Shown one piece after another: positions 13,274 to 21,224 of a DNA stretch of 25,970 nt (the stretch's first letter is position 1; every line of letters starts with the position of its first letter). The position numbers and the translations under genes are program-made. The notes beneath the pieces were generated by a model that saw nothing but the letters and a program-made list of their open reading frames with translations, ran no database searches and was not told the origin of the DNA. The DNA comes from Limiplasma sp045540635. GTDB taxonomy: Bacteria; Bacillota; Clostridia; Christensenellales; Aristaeellaceae. The DNA is taken from NCBI GenBank assembly GCA_045540635.1, contig JAZQHO010000158.1, positions 1 to 25,970 on the forward strand. The letters are read 5' to 3'.

Positions 13274-14614
13274 ATGAAAGCCGCCAACCGCCGCCGCAGC
13301 AAAATGAACCGGAAAACTGCGGCGATCGTAAGCCTGAGCATTGCTCTGGTGTTAACAATCGCAATCGGCCTGCTGTCGCTTACCGGCATGCCGCTGGACA
13401 GCCGCGGTCTCTACCGCCTGCTGCCATGGGTACCAAGCCCCGGCAACTGGCCGGACAGCATCTCTCTGGGTCTGGATCTGAAGGGCGGCGTGTATGTGGA
13501 ATACGAAGCCAGCCTCAGCCCGGAGCAGGTAGCCGAGGGTGCGGATCATCTCGCATTGATGGAGGCCACCCAGAAGGTAATGATGGATCGCCTCTCCGAT
13601 AAGGGCTTTGCGGAGGCTACTGTCACCCAGATCGGCGACAGCGGCATCCGTGTGGAGATCCCCGATGTAAAAGATCCCCAGGCCGTGCTGGATCTGATCG
13701 GCACCCCTGCCAAGCTGGAGTTTGCCGACCCAAACGGCAATATCTTTATGGATGGCAGCTATGTGCAGACCGCCAGCCAGAGCTTTGATGAGGAGAACAA
13801 GCCCTGCATCCAGCTGGTGCTCACCAAGCAGGGCGTGGAGCTCTTCGGCGACATGACCGCCCGCAGCATCGGCAAGGAGATCGCCATCTATCTGGACGAT
13901 CAGCTGCTGATGAGCCCTGTGGTGGAAAGCGCCATCTACGGCCCGGTGCAGATCTCCGGCGACTACACGGTGGAGACCGCCGCCAATGTGGCCATGCAGC
14001 TGCAAAGCGGTGCCCTGCCCATGGATCTGCGGCAGGATAAGCTGGATACCATCTCCGCCACCCTTGGGCAGGATGCGCTGGATACCAGCGTAACCGCCGC
14101 CATGATCGGCATTGCACTGATCATGCTTATTATGCTCGTGCGCTACCGTGTCTGTGGTGCGGTGGCATCGTGGGCGCTGTGCGTTTATATTATTGCGCTG
14201 TTCTTCCTGATTGCTGTTATCCCCGGCATCCAGCTCACCCTGCCCGGCATTGCGGGCGTTGTGCTGGGCATCGGCATGGCGGTGGATGCCAATGTGGTCA
14301 TCTTTGAGCGCATCAAGGAGGAAGTGAAGGGCGGCCGTCCGCTGATCCATGCGGTGCGTATTGGCTTCAAAAACGCCATGAGCGCCGTGCTGGATGCCAA
14401 TGTGACCACCATCATCGCTGCTGTGGTGCTGCTCATCTTCGGCACCGGCTCGGTGCGCGGTTTTGCCACCACGCTGCTGCTGGGCGTGCTGGTGAGCATG
14501 CTTACCGCCATTGTGGTCTCCCGCTTCCTGCTCACCCATACTGTGCGTCTGGTCAAGAATCCGGCGGTTTTCCTCTGTGCCCCCGATGTGCAGAGCGAAA
14601 AGGAGGTGCAGTGA
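13274..14614 (+). CDS. secD: Protein translocase subunit SecD
   Basis: SecD (446 residues) works with SecF and SecYEG to pull secreted chains across the membrane using the proton gradient. The first membrane helix is about residues 12-34, followed by the SecD signature LGLDLKGGVYVEYEA. The large extracellular P1 region is of the short Gram-positive type. Five C-terminal helices follow, with GIGMAVDANVVIFERIKEE, the most conserved motif in SecD/RND-like proteins. I chose ATG 13274 because the purine-rich GGAAGGAAGGG (13254-13264) lies about 9 nt upstream and the upstream in-frame extension is unlike SecD and crosses the promoter. secF starts 3 nt after the stop, with its SD inside the end of secD, so translation is probably coupled. 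No yajC is adjacent. Confidence 0.96.
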   Translation: MKAANRRRSKMNRKTAAIVSLSIALVLTIAIGLLSLTGMPLDSRGLYRLLPWVPSPGNWPDSISLGLDLKGGVYVEYEASLSPEQVAEGADHLALMEATQKVMMDRLSDKGFAEATVTQIGDSGIRVEIPDVKDPQAVLDLIGTPAKLEFADPNGNIFMDGSYVQTASQSFDEENKPCIQLVLTKQGVELFGDMTARSIGKEIAIYLDDQLLMSPVVESAIYGPVQISGDYTVETAANVAMQLQSGALPMDLRQDKLDTISATLGQDALDTSVTAAMIGIALIMLIMLVRYRVCGAVASWALCVYIIALFFLIAVIPGIQLTLPGIAGVVLGIGMAVDANVVIFERIKEEVKGGRPLIHAVRIGFKNAMSAVLDANVTTIIAAVVLLIFGTGSVRGFATTLLLGVLVSMLTAIVVSRFLLTHTVRLVKNPAVFLCAPDVQSEKEVQ

Positions 14615-14617
14615 TCC

Positions 14618-15520
14618 ATGAAGCTTAAGAAAACCACTCTCATCTGTCTTGGTATTTCTCTGGTGGTCATGCTCACGGCGCTGGTGCTTTCGCTGTTCGG
14701 CCATGGCATCAACTTTGGTCTGGACTTTACCGGTGGCCTGATCCTGACCTACGATATGGGCGGCAGTTTTGATAACGTTCAGGTGGAAAACGCCCTGCGC
14801 GAAGCCGGCGTTTCGGAATATACCGTCAGCACCGCCGGTGAGGGCGGCACCACCATGCAGGCCCGCATCGCCACCCTCGGCAGCGAGGATGAGATCCAGC
14901 TCCTGCAAGCCGCTCTGGAGGAAAAGCTGCTGGCGCTTTACCCTGCCATGGATGCTGCCTCCGGCACCGCCAGCTATGTGGGCCCGGTGGCAGGCAGCAC
15001 CCTTGTGCGCAATGCGGTATCCAGCGTGCTGCTGGCTGCTGCATTGATGCTCATCTACATCGCCTTCCGGTTCGACTTTGCCAGCGGTTTGGCGGCGGTG
15101 CTGGGGCTGGTGCACGATGTGCTCATCATGCTCAGCTTCATGGTCATCCTGCGCAACTTCATTCAGATGAATTCGTCCTTCATCGCTGCCATGCTCACCA
15201 TTGTGGGCTACTCCATCAACAATACCATCATCATCTTTGACCGCATCCGCGAGAATCGCAAGAAGCCCGGCTGCGCAGGGATGAGCCGCACGCAGGTGGT
15301 GGATCTGTCCGTCAGGGAGAGCCTTGGCCGTACCCTCAACACCACGCTCACCACGCTGGTAACGATCGTGTGCCTGTATGTGCTGGGCGTGAGCGCCATC
15401 CGGGAGTTCAGCCTGCCCATCATCGTGGGCGTGCTGGCGGGCGTGTACAGCGCCAACCTGATCAATGGCTATCTGTGGGCTGCGCTGGAGGATCTGCGCC
15501 TTGGCAAAGGAAAAAAGTAA
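14618..15520 (+). CDS. secF: Protein translocase subunit SecF
   Basis: SecF (300 residues) is the partner of SecD in the accessory SecDF translocase. It has an N-terminal helix (about residues 5-27), the SecF signature FGLDFTGGLILTYDMGG, a short external domain, and a C-terminal bundle with GYSINNTIIIFDRIRENR, a motif that aligns with the SecD one and lies in the proton path. The SD AAGGAGGTG (14600-14608) is inside the 3' end of secD. A terminator follows at 15565-15590. SecD and SecF are separate chains here, not the fused SecDF of Bacillus. Confidence 0.96.
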   Translation: MKLKKTTLICLGISLVVMLTALVLSLFGHGINFGLDFTGGLILTYDMGGSFDNVQVENALREAGVSEYTVSTAGEGGTTMQARIATLGSEDEIQLLQAALEEKLLALYPAMDAASGTASYVGPVAGSTLVRNAVSSVLLAAALMLIYIAFRFDFASGLAAVLGLVHDVLIMLSFMVILRNFIQMNSSFIAAMLTIVGYSINNTIIIFDRIRENRKKPGCAGMSRTQVVDLSVRESLGRTLNTTLTTLVTIVCLYVLGVSAIREFSLPIIVGVLAGVYSANLINGYLWAALEDLRLGKGKK

Positions 15521-15564
15521 CACAGCTGCCCCGGCAGCATAGCATATAGGGCACTGCGCCCTGC

Positions 15565-15590
15565 CGGGCTGCCTGCGGGCAGCCCGTTTT
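15565..15590 (+). terminator. Terminator after secF
   Basis: A 9-bp GC-rich stem (15565-15573/15578-15586) with a 4-nt loop is followed by TTTTCC. It lies 45 bp past secF. The U-tract is short, so some read-through into the CDF gene is possible. Confidence 0.7.
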
Positions 15591-15629
15591 CCAACCTGAA
15601 AAGTATGTTCTGCAAAGGAGGTTGCTTCT

Positions 15630-16793
15630 ATGACCCGCTGGCTCATCCGCCGTTTTGTTCCCGATGCGGAGAATACCGAAAACCAGAAGGTGCGGGCTGC
15701 CTATGGCACCCTTGGGGCTGCGGTGGGCATCTGTGTCAATGCGCTGCTGGCTGCGGTCAAGTTTTTGATGGGGCTTCTCAGCGGCTCGCTGGCTGTGATG
15801 GCTGATGCGGTCAACAACCTGTCCGATGCCGCAGGCAGTGTGGTGGCGCTGGTCACTACCCGCATGGCCCAGAAGCCGGTGGATGAGGAGCATCCCTTCG
15901 GGCATGGGCGCATGGAGTACCTTGGCTCGCTGGCAGTGGGCGTTCTCATCCTCGTTATGGCCATCAGCCTGCTGAAGGACGGCATCAGCGCCGTTGCAGA
16001 CCCTCAGCCGCTGGATGTATCCGTGCTGGTGGGCGTGGTGCTGATCCTTTCCATTGCCATGAAGGGCTGGCTGTATTTCTTCTACCGCAGGCTGGGCAAT
16101 CGTACCCAGAACGGTACCCTGCTGGCCGCCGCCAAGGACAGCCTCAGCGATTGCCTTGCCACCACGGCTGTGGTGGTGAGCATGGTACTGCAGGAGATCC
16201 TGGGCTGGCACATCGACGGCTGGATCGGTATCATCGTTGCGCTGATCGTATTGAAAGCCGGCGTTGATGTCTGCCGCGCCACGGTGGACAGCCTGCTGGG
16301 CGGCAAGCCCGACCCGGAGAAGATCCGCCGCATCAAGGAGCTGATGCTCAGCTACGACGGTATTCTGGGTGTGCACGATCTGGTGCTCCACGATTACGGC
16401 CCCGGGCGCTGCCTTGCCTCTGCCCATGCGGAGGTGAGTGTGGACGGCGACCTGCTGGAGATCCATGAGATGATCGATGATGCGGAGCGCCACATTGCCC
16501 GGGAGATGAACATGCCCATCTGCATCCACATGGATCCCATCGTGACGGATGATGAGAATGTGAATGCCCTGCGCCGCAGCATCGAAGGCTTCCTGCGGGA
16601 GAACGATCCCTGCCTGAGCCTGCACGATTTCCGCATGGTGCCGGGGCAGGAGCACACCAACGTGATCTTTGACTGTGTGCTGCCTGCGGGCTACAAAGGC
16701 AAGGAGCAGCTGCATCAGGCGCTTACCGCCTATGTGACCTCCCTCGACCGCCGCTACCGCCTTGTGGTGGTCTATGATACCGACTTTTCCTGA
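15630..16793 (+). CDS. Cation diffusion facilitator transporter, probably Mn2+-type
   Basis: This 387-residue CDF protein is a proton-coupled exporter of divalent metal. It has six membrane helices (about residues 24-215), a DEEHPFGHGR loop typical of the family and a C-terminal cytosolic dimer domain followed by an extra domain (about 290-387). The helix-2 site is NNLSD (N62, D66) and the helix-5 site is DSLSD (D170, D174). Zinc CDFs use H-x3-D at these sites; an Asn/Asp set without His is described for Mn2+-exporting members such as MntE. The metal is therefore inferred, not shown. The SD AAAGGAGG (15613-15620) is strong. The LCP gene starts 73 bp downstream with no terminator between. Confidence 0.92.
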   Translation: MTRWLIRRFVPDAENTENQKVRAAYGTLGAAVGICVNALLAAVKFLMGLLSGSLAVMADAVNNLSDAAGSVVALVTTRMAQKPVDEEHPFGHGRMEYLGSLAVGVLILVMAISLLKDGISAVADPQPLDVSVLVGVVLILSIAMKGWLYFFYRRLGNRTQNGTLLAAAKDSLSDCLATTAVVVSMVLQEILGWHIDGWIGIIVALIVLKAGVDVCRATVDSLLGGKPDPEKIRRIKELMLSYDGILGVHDLVLHDYGPGRCLASAHAEVSVDGDLLEIHEMIDDAERHIAREMNMPICIHMDPIVTDDENVNALRRSIEGFLRENDPCLSLHDFRMVPGQEHTNVIFDCVLPAGYKGKEQLHQALTAYVTSLDRRYRLVVVYDTDFS

Positions 16794-16866
16794 TATTGGC
16801 GGCAGCAATGCACGGCTTTGTTTCGTTTTTTTCAGTGCGAAAACAAATCACCCGGAGGGATGCTGA

Positions 16867-17724
16867 ATGAAACGAAGGTTTACTGTACGCGGGCTTGCTG
16901 CTCTTTTCTGCGTAGCGGTGCTGCTGCTTGCCGCCCTGCCTGCCTGTGCTGCCGGAGCGGATACACTGAATCTGCTGTTGATCGGGGAGGATGCTGCCCG
17001 GGAGGGGCACAACGGGCGCAGCGATACCATGATGCTGGCGCAGATCGACCCGGAGAGCGGCTCGGTAAAGCTGGTCTCTTTTCTCAGGGATCTGTATGTG
17101 CCCATCGAGGGGCATGGGCTCAACCGATTGAATGCCGCCTATGTGTACGGCGGCAGCGAGCTGCTCTGCCGCACCCTGACCGGGCTGTTCGGCGTGCGCA
17201 TCGACCGCACCGCCAAAGTGGATTTTGCCTCCATGGCGGCTCTGGTGGATCGGGTGGGCGGTGTGGAGCTGGAGATATCCGAAGCAGAGCGCCGTGCCCT
17301 CAACGATATCCTGCGCTCCTACTGCAAGGAGCGGGGCATTTCTGCCGAAGAGCTGGAGCACAGCGGTCTGGTGCGCATGACCGGTTTGCAGGCGCTCAGC
17401 TACAGCCGGGTGCGCAGTCTGGACAGCGACTTTGGCCGGGTCAGCCGCCAGCAGCAGGTGCTCAACGCCCTGCTGGCGCAGGCAGCAGCGCTGGATCCCG
17501 TCAGCCTTGCGGGGTTGGCGGTGGCGTGCCTGAACAGCGTGGAGACCGACCTTACCCTCGGCGATCTGCTCACCCTGCTGCCCCTTGCGAAAAATGATGT
17601 GAGCCTTGAAACGGCACATGTGCCCTTCGATGGTACCTGCCGGGATCTGCTGGTGGACGGCATGTGGGTTCTGGAGGCGGACATCGGGCAGAATGCACGC
17701 CTGCTGGGCGATTTTCTCAAGTAG
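16867..17724 (+). CDS. LytR-CpsA-Psr (LCP) family protein
   Basis: LCP proteins transfer undecaprenyl-linked polymers, such as wall teichoic acid or capsule, onto peptidoglycan outside the membrane. The 285-residue product has an N-terminal export signal (about residues 9-29), with LPAC at the end that could be a weak lipobox, rather than the longer N-terminal cytosolic part of many LCPs. Conserved blocks: GRSDTMMLAQID (R51, D53), SFLRDLYVPI (R74, D75), LNRLNAAYVYGG and the arginine-rich lipid-phosphate segment YSRVRSLDSDFGRVSRQQQVL. The start has GGAGGG about 9 nt upstream. It lies between the CDF exporter and a Dus-type gene without a terminator. LCP enzymes use a divalent metal, commonly Mg2+, so the CDF neighbour may or may not be functionally related. 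Confidence 0.9.
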   Translation: MKRRFTVRGLAALFCVAVLLLAALPACAAGADTLNLLLIGEDAAREGHNGRSDTMMLAQIDPESGSVKLVSFLRDLYVPIEGHGLNRLNAAYVYGGSELLCRTLTGLFGVRIDRTAKVDFASMAALVDRVGGVELEISEAERRALNDILRSYCKERGISAEELEHSGLVRMTGLQALSYSRVRSLDSDFGRVSRQQQVLNALLAQAAALDPVSLAGLAVACLNSVETDLTLGDLLTLLPLAKNDVSLETAHVPFDGTCRDLLVDGMWVLEADIGQNARLLGDFLK

Positions 17725-17773
17725 GGGAGCGCCGCCCGCCCTTGTGTACAAGAGATGCAAAAGGAGCTTGCGT

Positions 17774-18718
17774 ATGCAGTACAGCTTTGCGCCCATGGAG
17801 GGCATCACCAATCACCTCTACCGCAATGCCCACAAGGATTGCTTCATCCCTGCCGACAGGTACTTCATCCCCTTTGTATCCGCCAAGGGCAAGGGCTTTA
17901 CCGGGCGGGAGAAGCGGGATATTGATCCGGCCAACAACGAGGGCATCCATGTGGTGCCGCAGGTGATGAGCAACGATGCGGACTCCTTTCTGTGGGCAGC
18001 CAATGAGCTGATCGCCCGGGGCTACCGGGAGATCAACCTGAATCTGGGCTGCCCTTCGTCCACGGTCGTCTCCAAGGGCAAGGGTTCGGGTTTCCTTGGC
18101 AGACCGGAGCAGCTGGAGAGCTTTCTTGAGGAGATCTTTGACCGCTGCCCGGTGCGCATTTCGCTCAAGACCCGCCTCGGCATGAAGGATCCTGCCGAGT
18201 TTGAGCGCATCCTCGCCATTTACAACCGCTTTCCGGTGGCAGAGCTGATCGTGCACCCCCGCATCCGGGAGGATCTCTACCGCCTGCCGGTGCGCCCGGA
18301 ATGGTTTGAGTTTGCCAAGCAGCACACCAACTTTACCCTCTGCTACAATGGCGATCTCTATACCGCCGGCGATGTGCGCGCCTTTGAAGCCGCCCATCCC
18401 GATGTGGAGCGGGTCATGATGGGGCGGGGCTTTCTGATGCGCCCGGGCATGGTGGGGCAGCTGCGGGGGCAGGAGCCCACGGTGGAGCAGCTGCGCCGCT
18501 TCCATGAGCGAATGTATGAAGCCTACCGGGAGCTGCTGGGCACCGAAGCCTTTGTGATGATGAAGATGAAGGAGCTGTGGGCCTATCTGGGCGTAGGCTA
18601 CGAGATCGGCGACAAGCTGCTCAAGAAGATCCGCAAATGCGACCGCTACCGGGAGTACGATGCCGCCATGGCTGCGGTGTTCGCTGCGCTGGCGGAGCGG
18701 GAAGGCAGCGCAGAGTAA
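17774..18718 (+). CDS. tRNA-dihydrouridine synthase family protein
   Basis: A 314-residue FMN-dependent TIM-barrel enzyme of the Dus family, which reduces uridines in tRNA to dihydrouridine with NADPH. The first strand reads YSFAPMEGITN, the usual FMN-binding start. The catalytic cysteine is in NLNLGCPSSTVV (C93). Later blocks RISLKTRLGM, LIVHPRIRED, CYNGDLYTAGD and VMMGRGFLMRPGM match the phosphate-binding part of the barrel. The helical C-terminal domain that recognises tRNA is present. Motif variation, for example SSTVV after GCP, places it apart from DusB; the target position is not predictable. I chose ATG 17774 for its AAAAGGAG SD (about 8 nt upstream) and family start; the longer frame overlaps the LCP gene. 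It ends an operon at a strong terminator. Confidence 0.92.
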   Translation: MQYSFAPMEGITNHLYRNAHKDCFIPADRYFIPFVSAKGKGFTGREKRDIDPANNEGIHVVPQVMSNDADSFLWAANELIARGYREINLNLGCPSSTVVSKGKGSGFLGRPEQLESFLEEIFDRCPVRISLKTRLGMKDPAEFERILAIYNRFPVAELIVHPRIREDLYRLPVRPEWFEFAKQHTNFTLCYNGDLYTAGDVRAFEAAHPDVERVMMGRGFLMRPGMVGQLRGQEPTVEQLRRFHERMYEAYRELLGTEAFVMMKMKELWAYLGVGYEIGDKLLKKIRKCDRYREYDAAMAAVFAALAEREGSAE

Positions 18719-18763
18719 AAAACCGTCAGCCGCAGGGGTACTCGCCCTGCGGCTGACGGTTTT
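18719..18763. terminator. Strong bidirectional terminator between dus and the ICMT gene
   Basis: A perfect 19-bp stem (18719-18737/18745-18763) with a 7-nt loop begins with AAAA and ends with TTTT. It starts at the base after the dus stop codon and also lies 12 bp past the stop of the minus-strand ICMT-like gene, so it serves both convergent units. Confidence 0.95.
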
Positions 18764-18775
18764 GTTGTGCGGTTG

Positions 18776-19351
18776 TCAGGCGTGCCGCCCCACATAGCGG
18801 CGCACACTGTTCCTATAATCCTGATACGCCTGCCCAAAGACCCGCAGCAGATGCTCCTCCTCCTGCAAGATCTGCAAATGCAGCATCACAGCTGCAAATA
18901 AGGAGCACAGCACAACCCACACATTGGGAAACAGCAGGCATGCCGAAAGGTACAGAAGATCGAACCCCACAAAGGCCGGGTTGCGGCTGAAGCGGTAGAT
19001 GCCGCCTGTCACCAATGTGGTCTCCTCTTCCGGGATGCCCACCCGCCAGCTGGTTTTCATAGTGATGGTGGCAGCGGCGAAGAAGCCCACAGCCGCAGCG
19101 CCGCACAGCAGACCGGCGGCTGCCGCCCATGCATGGGGCTGGGGCGCTGCAAACAGAATGCTGCCGATGCTTGCTGCCAGCGCCAGCACAGTGGCTGCCA
19201 TCGTTGCCCGCTCCAACCGCAGCACCTTCAGGGGCTTGTTGCCCTTGCCCATCTGGTTGGTGAGGATCTGCTGCCGTTGCTGTATCAAAAACTTGGCAAG
19301 ATAGAGAGCATAGAAAAGCGCCTGAAGGGCGATCGCCGCAATGCGGAGCAT
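18776..19351 (-). CDS. Isoprenylcysteine carboxyl methyltransferase-like membrane protein
   Basis: This 191-residue membrane protein belongs to the ICMT/PEMT/NnrU-like family of integral membrane methyltransferases. It has four or five hydrophobic segments. The family signature GGIYRFSRNPAFVG (residues 116-129) and the C-terminal LQEEEHLLRVFGQAYQDYR (162-180) form the SAM-binding region. Bacterial members methylate small hydrophobic molecules or are of unknown role; prenyl-CaaX proteins are not expected here. I chose ATG 19351 (MLRIAAIAL) because the signal-like first helix begins there, with AAAGG about 11 nt upstream. An ATG 13 codons upstream lies within the predicted promoter's transcription start region. 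It has its own promoter at 19410-19438 and shares a terminator with dus. Confidence 0.85.
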   Translation of the reverse strand: MLRIAAIALQALFYALYLAKFLIQQRQQILTNQMGKGNKPLKVLRLERATMAATVLALAASIGSILFAAPQPHAWAAAAGLLCGAAAVGFFAAATITMKTSWRVGIPEEETTLVTGGIYRFSRNPAFVGFDLLYLSACLLFPNVWVVLCSLFAAVMLHLQILQEEEHLLRVFGQAYQDYRNSVRRYVGRHA

Positions 19352-19382
19352 GGAAACACGACCTTTCTTAATTACTGAACAC

Positions 19383-19398
19383 ATGAACATATATTCAT
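19383..19398 (-). promoter_or_regulatory. Dyad near the ICMT promoter
   Basis: An inverted repeat ATGAA-N6-TTCAT (19383-19398) lies about 12 bp downstream of the predicted -10, around or just past the transcription start. It is in a short AT-rich island. This could be a repressor site, but AT-rich dyads of this size also occur by chance. Confidence 0.35.
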
Positions 19399-19409
19399 AT
19401 AACGTATTG

Positions 19410-19438
19410 ATTTAACAACATTTCACCTGCCCTGTCAA
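19410..19438 (-). promoter_or_regulatory. Promoter of the ICMT-like gene
   Basis: Read on the minus strand: consensus TTGACA (19433-19438), a 17-bp spacer and TTAAAT (19410-19415). Predicted start is near 19403, giving a leader of about 50 nt before ATG 19351. Confidence 0.7.
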
Positions 19439-19459
19439 GCCCCTTTTTGCCTGTGCGGC

Positions 19460-19503
19460 AAAAAAGAGCGGCAAGCCGCGGCCGGTGCGCCGCTGCTTGC
19501 CGC
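19460..19503 (-). terminator. Terminator after the GNAT gene
   Basis: Nine-bp outer arms (19468-19476/19495-19503) enclose a GC-rich loop. On the minus strand the hairpin is followed by TC and six T (19460-19465 read as A on +). It begins 8 bp past the GNAT stop codon and separates this unit from the ICMT promoter. Confidence 0.8.
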
Positions 19504-19510
19504 AGGGTTC

Positions 19511-20068
19511 CTATTCTTCGCTGCCGGGTCTTGCCGCCCGGTACAAAACAAAGGTCATTTCCACATCCCGGAATACCTTAGCCTCCTGCTCTACTGCCTG
19601 CATACCGCAGCGCTCCGCCACCCGCCGGGAGGCAACATGTGTATCCCGGATGATGGAGCATACGCTGTCAGCTTCCAGATGGGTAAACGCATAGTCCATG
19701 CATGCCAGCGCCGCTTCGGTGGCATAGCCCCGGTGCCAGTGGTCTCTGGCAAACAGGTAGCCAAGCTCCAGCACCTGTCCGTCTGCCCATGGCTGGAGAG
19801 TCAGCCCGCATTGCCCGATCATTTCTCCGGTCTCCTTCAGCACAACGGCCCAAAGCCCGAAGCCAAGCTCCCGATACCGCTTTTGATGCCTGCCCAGCCA
19901 GCCCTGCACTTTTTCGGGCGTGAAGGGGGTCACATAGGCGGCGCGCATCGTCTCCGTATCGCACATGATGGCGCACAGGGCTTCCAGATCGCTGCTTTGC
20001 ATCTCCCGCAGGAGCAGCCGTTCCGTTTCTGTAATGATCCGTCCGTTTTGGGTATCTGTTTCCTTCAT
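19511..20068 (-). CDS. GNAT family N-acetyltransferase, RimJ-like
   Basis: This 185-residue protein is a GNAT acyltransferase of the RimJ/RimL/Acetyltransf_3 type, using acetyl-CoA to acetylate an amine. The N-terminus TERLLLREMQSSDLEAL is the standard family opening. Motif A (LGYLFARDHWHRGYATEA, HRGYAT for the CoA pyrophosphate) and the later block ASRRVAERCGMQ, where Asn is more usual than Ala at the first position, are present. The acceptor is unknown; r-protein N-termini are only one option. The start ATG 20068 is 13 nt after GAGG; an in-frame TTG at 20080 is also possible but is too close to that SD. It lies 52 bp after the SpoU-type gene with no terminator between, so the two are probably co-transcribed. 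Confidence 0.88.
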   Translation of the reverse strand: MKETDTQNGRIITETERLLLREMQSSDLEALCAIMCDTETMRAAYVTPFTPEKVQGWLGRHQKRYRELGFGLWAVVLKETGEMIGQCGLTLQPWADGQVLELGYLFARDHWHRGYATEAALACMDYAFTHLEADSVCSIIRDTHVASRRVAERCGMQAVEQEAKVFRDVEMTFVLYRAARPGSEE

Positions 20069-20120
20069 CGTAAAAACCAAACCTCATTATTCAAGCAAAG
20101 TGGGTCGGGTTGCCGCTCCT

Positions 20121-20906
20121 TTACTGCCCGAACAGCTCCCAGCAGGCCACCGCTCCGGCGGCAGCCACATTCAGCGAGTTGACGCTGTTGTGCATGGGGA
20201 TGATCACTGCATGGTCGCAGCCGTCGATGGTCTCCTGCCGCAGACCGTCGCCCTCGGCGCCCAGAAACAGCGCCAGCTTCTCTGCGGTTTTCAGCCGTTC
20301 GTCCCGGATGGAGACGGCGTTCTCCCGCAGCGCCAGTGCGGCGGTGGTAAAGCCCGCCGCCTTCAGCTGCGCAAGCGGCGCTTCGCATACTGCCCACGGG
20401 ATGCGCAGCGCTGCCCCCATGCTCACCCGGGCGGAACGGCGCTGCAGGGGGTCGCAGCAATCCGGGGTCAGCAGAACGCCCTGCGCCCCAAGGGCTGCCG
20501 CAGAGCGCAGCAGCGCTCCCACATTGGTACCGTCCACCACGTTTTCCAGCACAAGGATACGCCGTGCATCCCTCAGCACCTCTGCGGCGGTCAGCGCTGC
20601 CGGGCGCTCCATGGCGCACAATATGCCCCGGCTCAGCCGAAAGCCGGTCAGCTGCGCCAGCAGCTCGTCGCTGCCGGTGTAGACAGGTGCGCCGCAGCGC
20701 TCCGCAATGCTTTCGCCCTTGCCGGTGATGTGCCGCCGTTCCATCAGCAGCGAAAGGGGGCGGCAGCCCGCATCCAGTCCGGCGGCGATCACGTTTTCGC
20801 TCTCGGCAATAAACAGGTTTTCTCCATACAGCTGTCTGCCGGTCAGCTGCCGGTAGGGGATCAGCGCCGGATCCTCCAGCGATGAGATCTCGATGATATC
20901 AGCCAT
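20121..20906 (-). CDS. TrmH/SpoU family RNA 2'-O-methyltransferase
   Basis: A 261-residue SPOUT-superfamily enzyme that methylates ribose 2'-OH in rRNA or tRNA from SAM via a trefoil knot. Motif 1 is ENVVDGTNVGALLRSA (residues 121-136), motif 2 FLGAEGDGL (214-222) and motif 3 IPMHNSVNSLNVAAAGAV (236-253), all intact. The N-terminal part (about 10-100) is a SpoU_sub_bind-like substrate domain (ENLFIAESENVI). The RNA target cannot be read from the sequence. ATG 20906 follows GGGAG by 7 nt; in-frame starts further upstream lie over the likely promoter and lack family similarity. Proposed to lead a two-gene operon with the GNAT gene. Confidence 0.92.
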   Translation of the reverse strand: MADIIEISSLEDPALIPYRQLTGRQLYGENLFIAESENVIAAGLDAGCRPLSLLMERRHITGKGESIAERCGAPVYTGSDELLAQLTGFRLSRGILCAMERPAALTAAEVLRDARRILVLENVVDGTNVGALLRSAAALGAQGVLLTPDCCDPLQRRSARVSMGAALRIPWAVCEAPLAQLKAAGFTTAALALRENAVSIRDERLKTAEKLALFLGAEGDGLRQETIDGCDHAVIIPMHNSVNSLNVAAAGAVACWELFGQ

Positions 20907-20938
20907 AATACGCTCCCAGTGTGGTAGTTTGCTCATCC

Positions 20939-20944
20939 AGTGTA
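20939..20944 (-). promoter_or_regulatory. Weak extended -10 of the SpoU gene
   Basis: On the minus strand TACACT (20939-20944) is preceded by TGG, an extended -10, about 33 bp before ATG 20906. No good -35 is visible at the right distance. Confidence 0.35.
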
Positions 20945-20982
20945 CCACATCCGGCAGCATGGGGGAAGCGTGCATTTTGCGG

Positions 20983-21012
20983 TTGACAGGCAGCCCCAAA
21001 GGGTTGTACAAT
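20983..21012 (+). promoter_or_regulatory. Promoter of the small-ORF/methyltransferase leader
   Basis: A consensus TTGACA (20983-20988), an 18-bp spacer and TACAAT (21007-21012) predict a start near 21019. A GGGAGGGGG SD and a small ORF follow within 30 nt. This promoter is stronger than the divergent one for the SpoU gene. Confidence 0.75.
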
Positions 21013-21046
21013 AGCACACAAATTCCGGAAGGGAGGGGGCAGCGCA

Positions 21047-21163
21047 ATGGTACGCATGTACGGCAACACCACTACCCAGCAGCGCGGCGGATCCGTTCAG
21101 ATCCAGCCGGGCTTGCATTGCTGTTCCCCAAGATCCGGAGCCGATCCCAGAGCGGGTCGGTAA
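21047..21163 (+). CDS. Putative 38-residue small protein or leader peptide
   Basis: ATG 21047 is preceded by a purine-rich SD (GAAGGGAGGGGG, 21029-21040 region) at good spacing, and about 28 nt by a predicted transcription start. The frame ends at TAA 21161-21163, and the following terminator hairpin begins inside that stop. The peptide starts MVRMYGNTTTQQRGG and has HCC and several Arg near the end. I know no family for it. It could be a leader peptide for attenuation of the methyltransferase, a small secreted or regulatory peptide, or a by-product of a small RNA. Promoter, SD, ORF and terminator fit together, which is why I list it. Confidence 0.45.
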   Translation: MVRMYGNTTTQQRGGSVQIQPGLHCCSPRSGADPRAGR

Positions 21164-21224
21164 AACGGCGGAACCAAGCGGTGCAGCCCGAAGATTTCTT
21201 CGGTCTGCGCCGTTTTTGTTTTTT
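21162..21224 (+). terminator. Terminator or attenuator before the methyltransferase
   Basis: Outer arms 21162-21170/21208-21216 enclose a nested hairpin (CCGAAG/CTTCGG, 21188-21193/21198-21203), with GCAG/CTGC (21183-21186/21205-21208) as a further pairing. The outer 3' arm runs into TTTTTGTTTTTTT. The 5' arm overlaps the stop codon of the small ORF, so a ribosome terminating there would cover it; this geometry suits translation-coupled attenuation. Confidence 0.8.

Noticed and set aside
13352..15646. Open frame of 764 codons antisense to secD-secF
   Set aside because: His/Gln/Ala/Gly-rich product without a recognisable domain, fully explained as a shadow of two well-supported sense genes.
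21162..21224. Riboswitch or T-box before the methyltransferase
   Set aside because: No T-box motif (AGGGTGGNACCGCG) and no SAM-riboswitch core was found. The hairpin is adequately explained as a terminator or peptide-coupled attenuator.
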